Positions 24,001-39,000 of a DNA stretch of 59,318 bases are shown piece after piece. The DNA comes from Hofstenia miamia. Lineage: Eukaryota > Xenacoelomorpha > Acoela > Hofsteniidae. The notes below the pieces were generated by a model that worked only from the letters and a program-made list of their open reading frames with translations, was not told the DNA's origin and ran no database searches. The position numbers were made by a program, and so were the translations under genes. The stretch is taken from assembly GCA_900660155.1 (NCBI GenBank), contig CABFPE010000111.1, positions 1,536,153 to 1,595,470 on the forward strand, read 5' to 3'. Within the stretch, counting starts at the first letter, position 1. Each line of letters starts with the position of its first letter.

Positions 24001-27000
24001 CTTAATTAACATGTTTATGTAGTTTTAATTTCAGACGAGGATATTCAGCAAGAACTATACACCAAGCTATATTTCAATTGACTCCGATGCTGAGGCAAGT
24101 AAATCTGTTTTTGTTAAAAATTGAACTTCGAATCAGTGCTTAAATTTCATTTTGTAATGAATAAAATCTCGTCATAATTATAAATATGGTTAGGCATTTT
24201 ATCAAAATATATTTCATTTGACTGTTAGTTTGTGCAGATCAAACTTCATTGGACATTACAGCCGAAATTGCGTCGTTTTGAAAATAATTTGTCAGCACAC
24301 TATTTCAACAAAGATATGTTTTTATAAATTGATTCTTTAACTTAAATTTGGCAATAACATATTTCATCGGGAATTACCTGATAATAGCTTGGAGAGTTAA
24401 CACTTTTTCCAATTGCTTAAGATCAGCAATAAATGCTGAAGATCGATATTGTTTATAAAAGCTGTGTAAAATGTCAGATAAAGTACCAATTAGAAAATTT
24501 TGAATTAATTTTGTTTGCTTCCATTGGTAGATGAATCAATCGTCGATTCTGCCTTTAATTATTTATTAATGGACAAGAATATGCTGCTACTTTTTTCTTG
24601 TGCTGACAAATGATGTAGGTTTGCTTCAAATTTGCCTGTTTTAAGTTCAATATATCGCTTTAAACTTACTTAACGTACAATGACCTTTTTTAGCTTATTT
24701 CCATTTGGCACGTAATTCACAATTCATCGTCTTATCACCAGTGGAAATTCGATTCTTCAACTGTGAGAACTGCCAGGTTATCATTCAAATGCTTTCCAAC
24801 TGCATACACGTTTTCTAATAAAACTGACATTGATCATTATTTCTGGTAACAAAGTTTTTTCCATTTGGAAGTTGAATAATCTCTTCTAATCTATGAACGA
24901 AAAATATTTTGTTCAGAATTAAGAATTTTTATTAATTGACTTTGAAATATTTTTATCGATGCTTCTGCTGATACTTTAAAAGTTTTATATCAAGAAGCTA
25001 TCAGAACATATTATTTCGAATACTACCAGCATAAATATTAAATCTATATTTGCAATTATAAGACATTTTCATAATCATACGAGAGAATATTCTAACAGTA
25101 TATAATGAAGCTTTATCAGTGCATTTTAGCTGTGTAGTTTTTGTTTTATGAATAAAATGTTTAGTCGCTGTGATTCAGATGATCGATGCATGTTTCTTTT
25201 CGTGTGGGCTAATTTTGACAGTTTTCAACTCTACTTTCCTTCAGCTAAATATCGACAAAGGTATTCTTTACTTCTTGAAACTTATTTAAATTCATAAAAT
25301 TTCTCCACATTTGTCAAATGTTTTAATAGTAGTGCAATTTAATTTTATATTCGGGCACACGTGTGCGTACGGGTAAGAAAGTATTTTTCGATAGGCCGGT
25401 GCAGTGTTATATTCTGTACCTATGTTATTCATAAAACTAATTCAACCTTTCACATCCTTCAAATTGTGTGCTTGCATAACTAAGCTAAGGAATAGTTTGA
25501 TTCATGATCAGGACTGTGCATAGTAATCACGATTTGTCTTTGCTGACAAGATGCTGAAGTTGAAAGTCATTTTGTTGAATCACCAATGTGTATTAAGAGG
25601 TGTTTCCAGTCAACGATTCATCAAATCAATTTGTGAATTGATTAAGAATTCCTACATGGAAACACCCATTTAAGTGTTCTGTTGAGGGAAATAGTTGATA
25701 TTTTTGTCATATCAGAGAAATAATGCGATTTCAGTAAACGATTTGTGAACAGAGCAGTTGTAAAATCTTTAAATCGCACGATCTTTTTTCTTGAAAAAAT
25801 ATTAACTCGTGCTGTCAACAGCATTTAAGTTGATGCTTCCATGCACTATTTATCATCCAGTCTACCAATCGAGTTGATGAATCGTTCGCCCAAAGTACTT
25901 TGTTGATTTGTCAACAATTGCTGTGTTGATTAACCTAAGTTCAAACAAGGGAGTATAAATGAGAAATTGCACCAAAGTAAAAGCTGTTAATAAGGTTAAT
26001 CTTTTAAATACGTTTTGTTTGAGATAGGAGCTCATATCATTTGTTTCCGTAATGTTCTCATTGTTTGAATTACTTACTGCGAGTGCCTACCGCCGCAGAA
26101 ATACGAAACTCAACGTGGTATAACGCAATCGCTCGAAAGTTACCACGGTTACCTTATTTATAAGTTTTGCAGCTTTAAAGTTAATAAAATTTTGCTTTTT
26201 CTTTTCATCTAAATTACAAATTCTATTAATATTTAATATTTATATTTTTCTTAAAATATTTAATACTGTTGTTTTCAATATTAATTTTCCTCAAATTCGC
26301 AATGTGCATTTTGTGCCGACGGTGCCACCCCATGTTTTGTAAATCGCAATGACCATTTTCCTAACATCTTTTGTTTGAATGGCATTTTCTGTATTCAACT
26401 ATCACATGGGTTTTCTAGATTCTTTGAACAAATAAAGCTAATGATGTCTAGCAGTGGCATGGAAAGTAGTTTTGCGGAGTCGCTTGAACAAACCGAACAG
26501 GAAATAAAAGTAAGTTATATTACATTTTTATTTATTTCTCTCATTCTGCAGACTTTTTTACTGTATGTATATAAATTACAGTATTTTTGACAAACAACGA
26601 TCCATTAATAATTGATCACTCATGAAATACAAATTTCTTTTGAAAATCGTTTCATGTTAATTTTTTGCAGCTTTTAAACAAAGACAATCACTTTTGTAAA
26701 CAACATTGATTTCGTTTCCTTCATTAGAAATCCAGGGAAATTGGATTCTTAGCTAAACATTACACACAGATTTATCTGGTGATCTGAATACTTAATTTTT
26801 GAATACACTTTTGCATTTTAAAAATTCGAAATTTGAGTATTGTTAATTAAATGGTACTTTGTATTCAAGTATTGTACTTGAGTATAAGGGTAGCTGTTAC
26901 TTGGAAACTTGACACTTCTCAGAGATACGTGTAAGTGCTTCTTAATGTTTGAATTGACAGGCTTGGTTTTTGTGATTTGGTTTTGATACCACGTTCCTCC

Positions 27001-30000
27001 ACAGTGGACCAAGCAAGAATTCTTCGAAACTTTTTACTTTACCAGATACCTCTGCAGTATTTGAAAGATTTTTTTAGTAAATCCCACTTAGAGGGAAACC
27101 AAATCCACTGACTACTGAAGATTTTTGTTTTTTAGTTATGACCAAAATGATTATTGATGTTAATGGTATTATGAAAATACTTCGAATACTTGTCTTTTTC
27201 TGAATACTTGATAATACGCACTTGGTCTTGACTCTACTGGATATTAAACAAATGCGACACTTGTCAATACCCTGATTAGTGATCAGCATTTGATATCAAT
27301 TTATAAGTTTTGCCATATTCTGCGTATGTATCAATATCAAGATTCGTTGTCTACTGTTTTTGATAAATTTGCATATGTCAATTGAAAAATTCAATTATCG
27401 AAGGAACGTGTCTGACATTATGAATGGCAATATAACAAAGCATTTTTAGTTGGTATTTTTATAAATCTGAACATGCAATATTATGAGCTGTAAATGAATT
27501 TTTTAGTTTGAGTATGAGAGAGACTCGCGTGGTGATAAGAAGCGGTTGGGACAAGGTGGATATGGAACAGTTTATCAAGCAATTGATCTTGACACGCACG
27601 CTACTATAGCCATAAAAGAAGTCATTGAAAGATGTCCGGGGTTAATTTTTATTACGTCATATTCAAGTTTTATAATAATTTATTAATTGTAAATTTAATT
27701 TAGTATCTTTAGAATACATACAAATTCTATTAAAATTTCTACAATTATATTCGCTAGAAATTAATGTACTTTTTATGTAAAATCGGTGCATTTTTTATTA
27801 AAATAGTTATTTCTTCCTAATTTTTAAATGACGGAATTTTCTATTTTTGTTCAAATGAGTATATTCTAATTTATAAAATTATACCGTTATATACACGGTT
27901 TTCGAGTCGAGTTCGAGTTTTTACGTTTCGAGTTCAAGTATTTTTTTGAAGAACATTCCGAATTCGATCGAGTTTTTTCTAATTCCGATTTTCATAGGCT
28001 AGAAAATAATTATTTGCGATTGATAAAGAAACTGAGATTTGAAATAATTATCTTTTTACTGCATCTTCGAGTGGATTTTTGATCGAGTTCGAGTTTGAGT
28101 TTTAATGATTTTTTAAGTGTTTTTCCAATCGCGTTTTACAATCTTATTCAAGTTTGAGTTTTTGACATTTCAAGTGCTCAAAAACCCTGGTTATATATCC
28201 GATTGTCCTGTTCATGTTCTTGAGAAAATATTTAGAGTATTTGGCACCATCTTAATTATGGAATGGTATAAGACAAGGGATCCCAATAAAACAAAACATC
28301 TCTCAAGATATTTTGTAAAAAGTACATAGGAGAATTTGCTGCCCAAGTATAACAAATTTAATAACTGCTTGCTCTATTTTATGTAATTTACTTGAATACT
28401 AATTTTTAGTTTTTAATAATTATACTTATACTTTTATTTATTATAAAGGAATTATAAACTTTATCATTGTTATAACAAAAATTTCATAGTATTACATACA
28501 TACTTATTTACTCACAATTCGTTTCAATCATTTGGAAATTTGAGTAATCCCCTTGCACATGTAGATGAATCGTATTAATATCTAGTCTACTTTTATCTAT
28601 AGTTATCGTACACTCATTCATACAAATATATAAATATCTAGTGTATATAAATAGACTAGATATTAAATTCAAGCAAGATATCCTGGATTGATTTTCATTT
28701 TATTTATCCTGCAAACATTGAATGAAGTTAATCTAAAACCCAATAAAGTTGGAAAATGTTCTCAGTATTTTTGGATTGCTTGAATTTGTTTCAGCCAATT
28801 CCATAGATTTTCGATTAAGTTCATTTTGAAATTAAAGCATATCAGGGATCTTAGCAATATTCAGTTGTGTGACACGAGGCGTGTTTTGTTGGTAAAAATT
28901 TTGGTTTTAAGTGTAGAATATGAAAACGCAGAAAATTTTTTCCACTTTGACTTTGGGCAGGCTTGGATTTTCTAGCATAATTTTTGATTTGAGCACTTTT
29001 GTTGGCCTTTGGTTCGAAGAACTACTGTAGGCACGAGTTTTCTCAATCTACGTGTTTGACTGTGCCAATGTGTTAAGGGTAACAGTTAGTGTTTTGATGA
29101 TAATGGTTCTTAGAAATACTGCTTCCAACAACTTTTTGTTAAGATTGAGAATGCGGCTTAGGTTTTAGTATCTTTTCTTATGTCCATCAATCCACTCCCT
29201 CTGCAGTTATGTAGGATATGTATTTCGGATGTATACATCCGTTTTCGGTATTATAGAATTCAATGTTGGCCATAATACAGAAAGACGTTGCAAGTACTTT
29301 TTTTATTTTTGGAATTGATATCTATTGACAAATAATAAATTCAGATTAACTGATTGAATTCATTCACACCATGATTATCATGAAGTTTATAAAAAAGGGT
29401 GTATTATATTTATAATGTTAGTTTTGTGTAGACATTTATAACAGAAAGGCACCTACAATTTCGCTTTTCTGTCAATTTTTGTTTGTTCTAGTAAACTTTT
29501 GTCAAAATATATGGATTATGCACAAAAACATCATTTCTTATAATTTGATCAATTTATTTTATATTATATAGATTAATGGTTCTAAGGGCCACAGAATTTT
29601 AATGTTAAGATATCATTGGATACTTTACAACTTGTCTGTTTTTCTATTGCACCTGGGCCATGCTTTATATAACGTTAGTAATATTTTCATAAATTGTTAT
29701 TGTGAAATATTCTAATTTTAGTGAGTTGCAAGCGCTTCATGAGGAAATCCGACTTCACAAGCATCTTAATCATCGAAATATAGTCAAGTATTTGGGGTCA
29801 TGCAATGAAGATGGGGTGTTTAAAATATTCATGGAGTGTGTTCCAGGTGGAAGTTTGGCTTCTCTTATTCGCTATCAGTGGGGCCCTTTAAAAGATAACG
29901 ATACTCTTGTGTCGAATTACACTCGCCAGATTCTTGAAGGATTGAAATACTTGGTAAAGGCATATATTTTGTTTTTTCTAAAGTTTATTTTTAGCATGAT

Positions 30001-33000
30001 CAAGGGATTGTTCATCGAGATATTAAGGGCGATAATATTCTTGTCAACACATATACTGGGGTTTTGAAAATTGCCGATTTTGGTACTTCTAAACGCTTGG
30101 CAGGAATAACGCCTGTTGCCAAGACATTAGCAGGTTTGATGATGATATAATAACTTTCGTGTTTTACAATAATTTTAGGTACTGTGCAATTCTTAGCTCC
30201 AGAAGTGATAAACCATGGGTATCGTGGATATGGGAAATCTGCTGATATTTGGTCTCTTGGGTGCACAGTTGTTGAAATGGTTAATGGAAAACCGCCTTTC
30301 AATGAGGTCATTAACAGTTTTACATTAATAATTTCATCATTCATTCTATAGCATTTACCTCAATATAGAAAGAAATAGTCTCATAATTTTATATTACTTT
30401 GCTACATTTTTTATCAAATGTATGATTTTGCATTTATGCTGAGTACAATCTACTAATAAATCTAACAACAATTTGAATTTTAAAGTAGGCCATTTTATTT
30501 TCTAATTTCATTAACCCTCATCTGGCCACATATTTGTACCAACATATTCCGGCCAGCTGTCTACATGTGTAGACAAATAGGAAAACCGTGTTATTTGTGC
30601 TCAAAACATTTTTTGTTTTGTATTAGAATTGATGATAATCTATAACTACTAGATTATTTTTTCCCAAAGATCCTAATTTACGATCTAATACTATTTCTTT
30701 GTTTTTTTAATTCACTTAAGTTCACGAAATATTTGCAATGTACGTGATATATTCCAGGTACGAATGCCAAATTCGTTGGGATTATGGTTTTAGCATGCAA
30801 ATATTCAATCTTATGCAAAAGTAGTAGTGTTATACCAACATCACTCTAATACGGTATAGTTTTCTGATGCTTAAATGTAGATCAAAAGAAATTATATTAT
30901 TATATGTTTCAATAAAAACAAATGACTTCATCCATGAAAATGCATTTATAGAGACTTATCAATTAAAAATCTATTCCTACAATGTAATTAGACACAAGAC
31001 ATACATTTGATGGAGACGTTCTTGTGATCCTTACAAATAAAGCGCTGACAATACTCACATTGAATCCTCGTCGATTTTCTGCATTTGGGATTCTGACATT
31101 TTCTCGATACATTCGCAAATCAGGAGAGAACAGAGGGATTAGATGGTGGTTCTACGCCATATAACTGAAACTTTTGACGACTTTGAGCGTATTCATGCCG
31201 ATTTCTGCATCAAATGTCAATATTTTCTTCAGCCAGCTGGGCAGTAACGGCTTTAATAAATGTCTTTCTATCCTTCATGTAGCCGTTCATTTCCATTATC
31301 AAAAATGAATTGATCAATGCAATATCCAACATATTGAAAAAGAAGATGATCGGATACCTAGCGATTTTTCTTTTGCAGCTGTAATCTTCTATTCTGCTGT
31401 CCATGATATCTACGCCTGCTTTTCCCTTGTTATAGTCGAGGATTATTGTTGGTTTGTGGTCTTCTCTACTGGATATTTCTTCCGATGTGTGCTGAGAGCT
31501 CAACATCGGGATATTTTTGTTCCTCTTTGGAATGTACGACAACATTGTTATCCTGTTTGCGTGATTCCATAAGAATACACTAGTGTACCTCTCTCTTCCA
31601 CGTGTAGAGTTCATTATATGAGGCACGTCTCGTCGGTTCCATTTGATTGTTCCAGTAGCTGTTAAATTTCGTTCTAAAAGTTTGATGAACAATTCGTAAG
31701 ATGAAAAATATCTGTCCATGTAGATATTGCGTCCAGTTTCCGAGAAACGTGCCGGCAACTGTAAGACGATTTTCATTGCAAATCCGACTGTTCGACCCTC
31801 TTCGACACGGCCTGAATAGGGAAATGACTCAAGAGCATATCCATTCAGAGTGTCACACAGCCAAAATATCTTGACTCCATATTTCGACGGTTTAGCAGGC
31901 ATATAAGCTCTACCAGGGGCATAACCCTAAACCCGTACAACTGTTCATCCACTGTTAGGTAAGCAGATGATAAGTAAGGCAGTCGTAAATTGAATTGGAA
32001 GAGAATCCAAATTTCCCGGATGGCAGCAAGTTTATCGTCGATTTGTCGTTGACGCCGATCAACTTTGTTGTCAAGAGTTACATTGCGGAGAAACAAACGA
32101 ATCCGGTTTTTTGATATCGCACTTGCATAAAATAGCTTAGAGTCAGTAGAATCAGATAATGATTCAATGTCAGAAAGATTATTACGATCGGCACCTGCTC
32201 TGATTATTACAGCCAAGCAAGCTTTCAGTTCTGCGTACGTAAATGGTCTTCGACTTATTGTTTGCACTATTCGGTTAGTGTGTCGAAGAATTGTGCGAAA
32301 CATGGGCTCAGAGATGAACAAAGAAAACGATTCACTTTTAGACGCAGGGTTTACTGTTGGTCCTTCATGGAAGTTGATGACATTTCTTCGTAACAGCCGT
32401 GGTGTAGGACAATCAGTTTTCCATTCAATGCTATTAGGTGAAGAATAAGAGTCAGTAGGGATCTCTTCGTCTGACTCACTGCTGCTTTCACTTTCATCAC
32501 TTTCAATGAGCAGTTCACCGTCATTTTCTTCATTTTAGACATTGACATCATCAGCAGGTCCATTAAGAACATAAAGTTATTTGAAAGATTGTTAAAAGAA
32601 AACTTATTAAACAAACAATACGCTTTTGGAATATCAAATAGGCTGCATGTATGGCAGAATGAGAGAGTGATATAATTGTAAATATGTATAATGGTTGTTT
32701 TTTATTTTAATTTTTTTTTATCTGTAGTTTGTAGCCTAGTTTGTAATGTACATTAATATATATATTGTATAGCATACATTTTGTAAATAGTGTTTATATC
32801 ATATATATATATATATATATATTGTACTACATTGTATTACAAACGAATAAAAGCTAATAATAATTAACATTATCTATATTAACTTCAATCTGGTCGTTGA
32901 CTTCATCATCGGATGAAAGATCGGGTTCTGGTGGAATATTTAGCAAGTTTAGTGCATTTAGTAAGGCTATCCTCCTCGGCGGACGTTGTATTTCAGAATT

Positions 33001-36000
33001 GACTCAATGAAGTTAGCTGTCAAGTTTTCAACTTCAACTCTCACTGTGTGACAGCGTGATGTTACAAGCAGCAGATGAGAGATGATCATTGGTTGCCGAA
33101 GCAAACCAATAATAATGCATAATAGCTAATTGTTATGTAAGTTTGTGATTGCAAAGCGGTGGATTATCAAATAAATTCATGTCTACACCGGTAGACAAGT
33201 GGCCGGAATGTGATTGAAGTCATTTAACGAGGTTAATAGAAATATGTATAAATAATATAATTGGTGCATATTGAACATATTTGAGTGCTGTTCTTGGAAA
33301 TATTTATGAAACTAAAAAAATCATTTAGCGTAAAAAATACATGACATTGAAAATCGAATGTCTACATATGTAGGCAGGTGGCCGGATGAGGATTAAGCAA
33401 ACAAAAATTATTAATAGTGATATTTTAATTTGTCATGTAATGATTTAAAAATAATAATAATCTAAAGATTCATTTTCCCTATCATATCTAAATAAGGCAT
33501 AGATTTTTAGATGGTCTAAATGTTTTCTGGTCACTTATCTGATTAAAATTGTCGGTGTAAATTCAAGTATTTTCTGAGAAATTCCATCCATGACTCATTT
33601 CGTACTTCCTTTTCAATTCCAAATAATAACTATTTTAGTTAATTAAATAATTGTTTGTTTAAATTCCTTTCCATAGTTTTTGACAACATGAATGTTATAT
33701 TTATTGTATTTAGATATTTAAAAGGTATTATCTTTTTTCCATTGTTTGTACTGATAACTGGTATCATTTCTTGAATCTCATTTTACATTGAATGTCATGT
33801 ATTGAAAACAGATATTTATTAACATATTTGCAGTATTAATGAATCCTGTATCTGTATTGTCTATCTAGGTAACCCCAAAAATTGTCATTTTATTGTCATA
33901 GTAACGTATTTAATGCCAAGGATTATTATTTGTTGAATGTAAATGCATTTATTAGTTAATTAACTAAAACTCAGCAGTTGAATTTTTGAAATTTATACAA
34001 TGTATTTCTTTTTAATTTGAAAAACATAATTGCTTATTTCCGAGAACATTTTGCTCTTACAACTTTAGCTACTTTAAATTCAAGTTATTTAATGATAGTT
34101 TTAATGTACGGTCATGTATTGCAAAGAAATTTATAGTAAATGTCGAACAACATTACATTGTGCTTAAAATTTTCAACTTAATTTTTAAATTTCAAATGAA
34201 TTATAATAAATCCTACTGTAATCACGGACTGGAGATTTACCGCAAAATTATTATACAAAATTCAGGTTACAAAAGCAAACTTCCACATTCCAGTATTTGA
34301 TATTGCAAAATGTAGACAACCAAAGAAAAAAATTTGCAATTTTTAACAAGGCAGTGCTCAATGAAATATTCTGTTTACAAATATGCTGAATCCATTTAGA
34401 GTCAACAATAATATTTTAACAATTTACAATCAATTGTTTGAATTATGTTCAATATACAATAGTGTTAGATTAGTAGAAACATGTATTTAAGCTTAAAAGA
34501 TTTCTAAAAAATGTTCATTTCATCACTTATAAAATCCTCTGATCTGTTTGGCAAACCGTTGAAAATGACCATTTCATTTCTTGTGTCGGAGCAAATTTAA
34601 TTGTGTAAGGTTAAAGCAGTGAAGGAACTTTTTTATATTTTTGTGTTGAATTCTTGGGAAAAAATTGACACCAATTCTCGGCATGAAAGACCATTTATTA
34701 CCGTATTTTGATTATCTGCACAACAAATAAGCAGGGAATTATTTTTATGCTTTGAAAATCTTGATAAAATCCTAAATTTTGAAATCCTTTTACTTTGAAA
34801 AATTTGTAATTGTAAATGCCAACATTAAATCGCCAAATGCTATTTCGTAATATTTATTTTTAGATGGATAGAAATCAAACGTATTGGAAACTTGGCAATA
34901 AACTTTGTCACCCCGAAATTCCTTCGTGTGTTACAGATTTATGTGCAGATTTCATGTTAAAGTAAGGCTTTATAGTGTTTTGTTAGTAACTATTATTTAA
35001 GGTGTTTTATATTTGAACCAGAAGAACGTCCTACAAGTCAGCAACTTCTGGAACACAGTTGGGTTTTCAAGCCTAAGCCCGGAATAAAGCAATCAATGAG
35101 TACACAAAATATATCAAATCGTGACTACATGCGGAGTACGTCAGGTATGCCGTTTAATTTTATTTTTTTCTAATTGCGGTTGTGCAGCTCCTGTTGACAC
35201 AGAAGCTAAGTTGGATGTTGAACCACAGTCAAAGCTTGCGAGTGCAGAAGTTAATCCCACTTCAAGAGACCCATTTTCTAGGTATTGCTCGGCTTTATTT
35301 TAGATATTTTATAAGCGCTTACAGTACTTAAAAAATGAAACATACTCAATGTGCTTATGCTAAACTAGTTCGCAAAGAAGTTGATATTAAAAGATACACA
35401 CACTGTTCATCTTCGCTTCAAATACGGTATTCGAATGAATCCATGTTCTTTTGTATCAGTATCTTCTGAGTACTTACATGCAGCAATGTTTTACATGTAT
35501 TTTTATATATATTTAATGTGAACAGATCAAATTAATGCAGTTACGATTTTTTCAACTAGTATAGAATATTTTAAAAAAATTGTAGCGAACTATGTTAACT
35601 GTATTCGAAAATCGCACTTGGAATCTTAAGTATTGCAAAGAGGGGGTAAATAAACATGTTTTGAAATGTTTACTAAGATGCTTTGAACCGAAAATGCTGA
35701 TTCATTTGCTAATGTTTCGGTTCACCTCAGTTTTTCTTCTCATTGGAATGATAGTGATTTTGACGTTATATTAGCAAGATCAGAGACAAATCCATCATTT
35801 GAAATGCAATCTATCTAGCTGCTAACACCTTTCTTTTTGTTCACATATTCCCGTACTATATCTCCGTCCACATAAGTAGACTGTTCATGACCGAACTATA
35901 TTGTAATATGTATAGCTGGCCACCGTCCTGATAACTTAAAGTTCTGATAACTGAATAGCATATGTAATGGGAAGTTGAAGTCTATTTCTGATAACTCACA

Positions 36001-39000
36001 ATCTTTCAGGGTAATATATTCAGCTATATACATCGTTGTGATTGATGCCACATTATTATTTGCTGAATAGTTTAGCAGACGTCTTATATAATTTGTAAGT
36101 TAAATGATTCACTGCTGTAAGAGAATCTGCGTTGCGGTGTATAGGCTTGTAGTACAGAACGCCATGATATGCAACAATAAATTGGTCACTCTTTCATTTG
36201 TGTGTTGTGACCTAAAATCTTATACAATTTACTCCCAATAATTTTTATTTTATCCCACATATTTTTTAATCCTTGTTACATTTTCATTCTCGGATAATAT
36301 TTAAAGAAATCATTTTTTAAAATAATAATTAACGGTTTAAAACTATTTTTAAGTTTTATGTAAGTATTGTTTGTTTGATTGTGCTTATGCGTACTATTGT
36401 GTTTAACCACGTAGCAACTAACGCTTTCCTTGATTCACTGAACTCATTGAATAACTTTCTTACGTCTAGATGTTGCGCTAGAAGTGAAATTATAAGATGA
36501 CAAATACTCACCATTTTATATTTTTGTTCAAAGTATAAAATTCAAATGATTTCGATCGTTCACAACATGGAGCATATGCTGAAATTATAACATACATTTT
36601 GTATTTCTTTGTATTTCAAAGGAAACTGAAAATCCTCAAAATGGTGAGCTTTCGGTTTCATTTGATGGTCACTACCAAAATTTCTTTTAAAATATATGCA
36701 AGACGGAAAAACCTATACAAAAATCTTTGCTTTACTCGCCATCTCTAAAAATTTAAATGCCTTTTTAAGCTACTTTTTATAATTTGGGCATTTTCCAATA
36801 TCTTATTATTATTTACAGACTGAAATTGATAGTCATTCCTGCTGCAAATTCCAACTGGTTCCGGCCATGTCAAGAATAATTATGCTACATTGTAGGGCTA
36901 AGATTTGTTTGAAAATATCACTTAGCGCTCGTATATATGGGGCAACTTATATATATTTTTATGAATATATATATATATATAAAATCATGGCCTTCTTTAA
37001 TATTTAAGAAGGCCCTGATATAATATAAAATGCTACAATTAACATGTGCTAATGCCTTGTGAAGCTAAATGTTTGATTAATTTTTTGTAAAGCAGAACAG
37101 GAGGAGAAAGTGTGAGAATAACTATGTACTATAGAAAATTTACCTCAAGATTCACTTTGTACATTTCACAATCATTATGTACACTCTCTTATAGTACAAA
37201 ACCATTCTCCATTATATATATAATATGATACGATATATATTGGTAGTTCATAACTTTTTATTTAAGTTTATTAGGGAATCGAAACCAGCTGTTCGCCGTC
37301 GTAATAAGTCGGGAGATCCTTTTAAAATTCCTTTGCCACCATATCCAGAGTAAGTTTTTCATAGTGCCAAATGTTCTGTTATTGAGTAGAATTTTAATCA
37401 ACCGATTTTTTCGAATTTATTCTATCAGTATAGAAGTTTTTCAGTAGATTAAATATTATTTGCATTGATATAATGTTTAAGTTTTTCATAATCCTACTTG
37501 GTGGCTTTTTATAAAAATATATCACGCGTATGTTTTCCATATAAATTTATAATTGTGTTTTGCCACGCTTCATCATTTAGGTGGCAATTTTGGAAAAGGG
37601 TTTTCCAAATATGAACGTATTTAGAATATTAACATCTTTCAACCCAGTGAAAATATTACTAGAAGTCATTTATTTTGTTGTCTAGTTATTTTCTTACTTT
37701 TCAAAGTTGAAATATTGTTTTTAATTTAGATCTAAATTAATTTTTTCTTACCATGCTTTCAGTTCAAATCAAATTTAACATCACTATATAATCACTTGTA
37801 TTGGCATTTTAGCATATTTCAATAAGTCCTAATTGCACTCACAAATGTCATGATTAGCGTATTTCGCACAGTTTAAGTTGTGTATGTATACGTAAGGATT
37901 TTAATATTATAGGGGAACTTCTTCAGCTGAGAGTCCAAATGTTAATGCTACGTTTTACGTTGTCAAACAAGAAGGAGAACGACGCGGATTCACAATTCAA
38001 ATTTTAAACCAAGAAAAATCAAAGGTATAACATCTACTTGTCCATTATTGTTATTCTTACACATCACCTTTGTTAAGTTCTTTGATCCATAAAGTAGCAT
38101 GCACACTTCCACCTTTGTTCACATCGATTGGAAATTTCTTTTACAACAAATTTGCAGAATTTCCACGTGAACAATGTTGCAAATGTGCACGCTTCTTCAG
38201 CCATGTTAGCCTTATTATGGTTTGGTCAGACTATCGATTTTTATAGTTAACACTTTATCAGCTGATTAGAATCGATGGTCTGAACCATTGTATTTATCAG
38301 CAAGGGTTAAAAGTGCCGTTTATGAGCAATCAGAAGGCGTGAGAAAAAATTTAGTTAAACCAAATTATAAAGACGAATGCTTTAATATGTGTTATTAAAT
38401 TCATAGTGAAAGTGGGAGGAAAAACTAAATTTGTTCGTTGTATATTGCTATTTTAAAGGAATATTTTATCTAAATAATAGCAAAATTAATCGAATCTAGT
38501 ATATTGCAGCTAAGATTGATGTCTTGAAATGCTCATAATAAGGTTGATTGGAAATTCATCATTTCGTGAAGAGGGCCTCCAATGCCTGCATGAGTAAATC
38601 CTGAATAACTAAAACGTCGATGGTAAACCAATTATTTGCTTCTGACCATATTTTGAGTGCACATCAGCATTTCTATTAACTTTTTTGGCAATGTAAGCCT
38701 ATATAAATATTCTTGTATTCGATTCTATTCTATTCTGAGTGAAAGTAAAGATAGAAAACACAAATTTGATAAACGCTATAAACGAAGGCACATAAGCGCA
38801 AGCGGTGATAAGTGTAACTTGAAAATGCGAAAGCGTCGATAAGCGATGACTTACTAAGCGATCAATTCACTGGTCTGAACACACAATCTGATTTTTTATC
38901 ACCTGGTAAAGTCGATAATGTGAATCGATTTTTTTGGCAAAATGGTCGGATTGCTGCTATCTGATCACTTATTACCTGATGCTATTCGATAGTTTGGAAA

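Noticed and set aside
25595..25670. GGTGTTTCCA/TGGAAACACC inverted repeat
   Set aside because: Arms only 10 bp, no target duplication, no second copy seen; mentioned only under ASK exon 12.
27895..28170. TCGAGTTCGAGTTT-rich patch
   Set aside because: Low-complexity direct words without defined unit or borders.
35592..35774. Plus-strand 60-codon frame in ASK intron 20
   Set aside because: No motif; not needed by the exon phases on either side.
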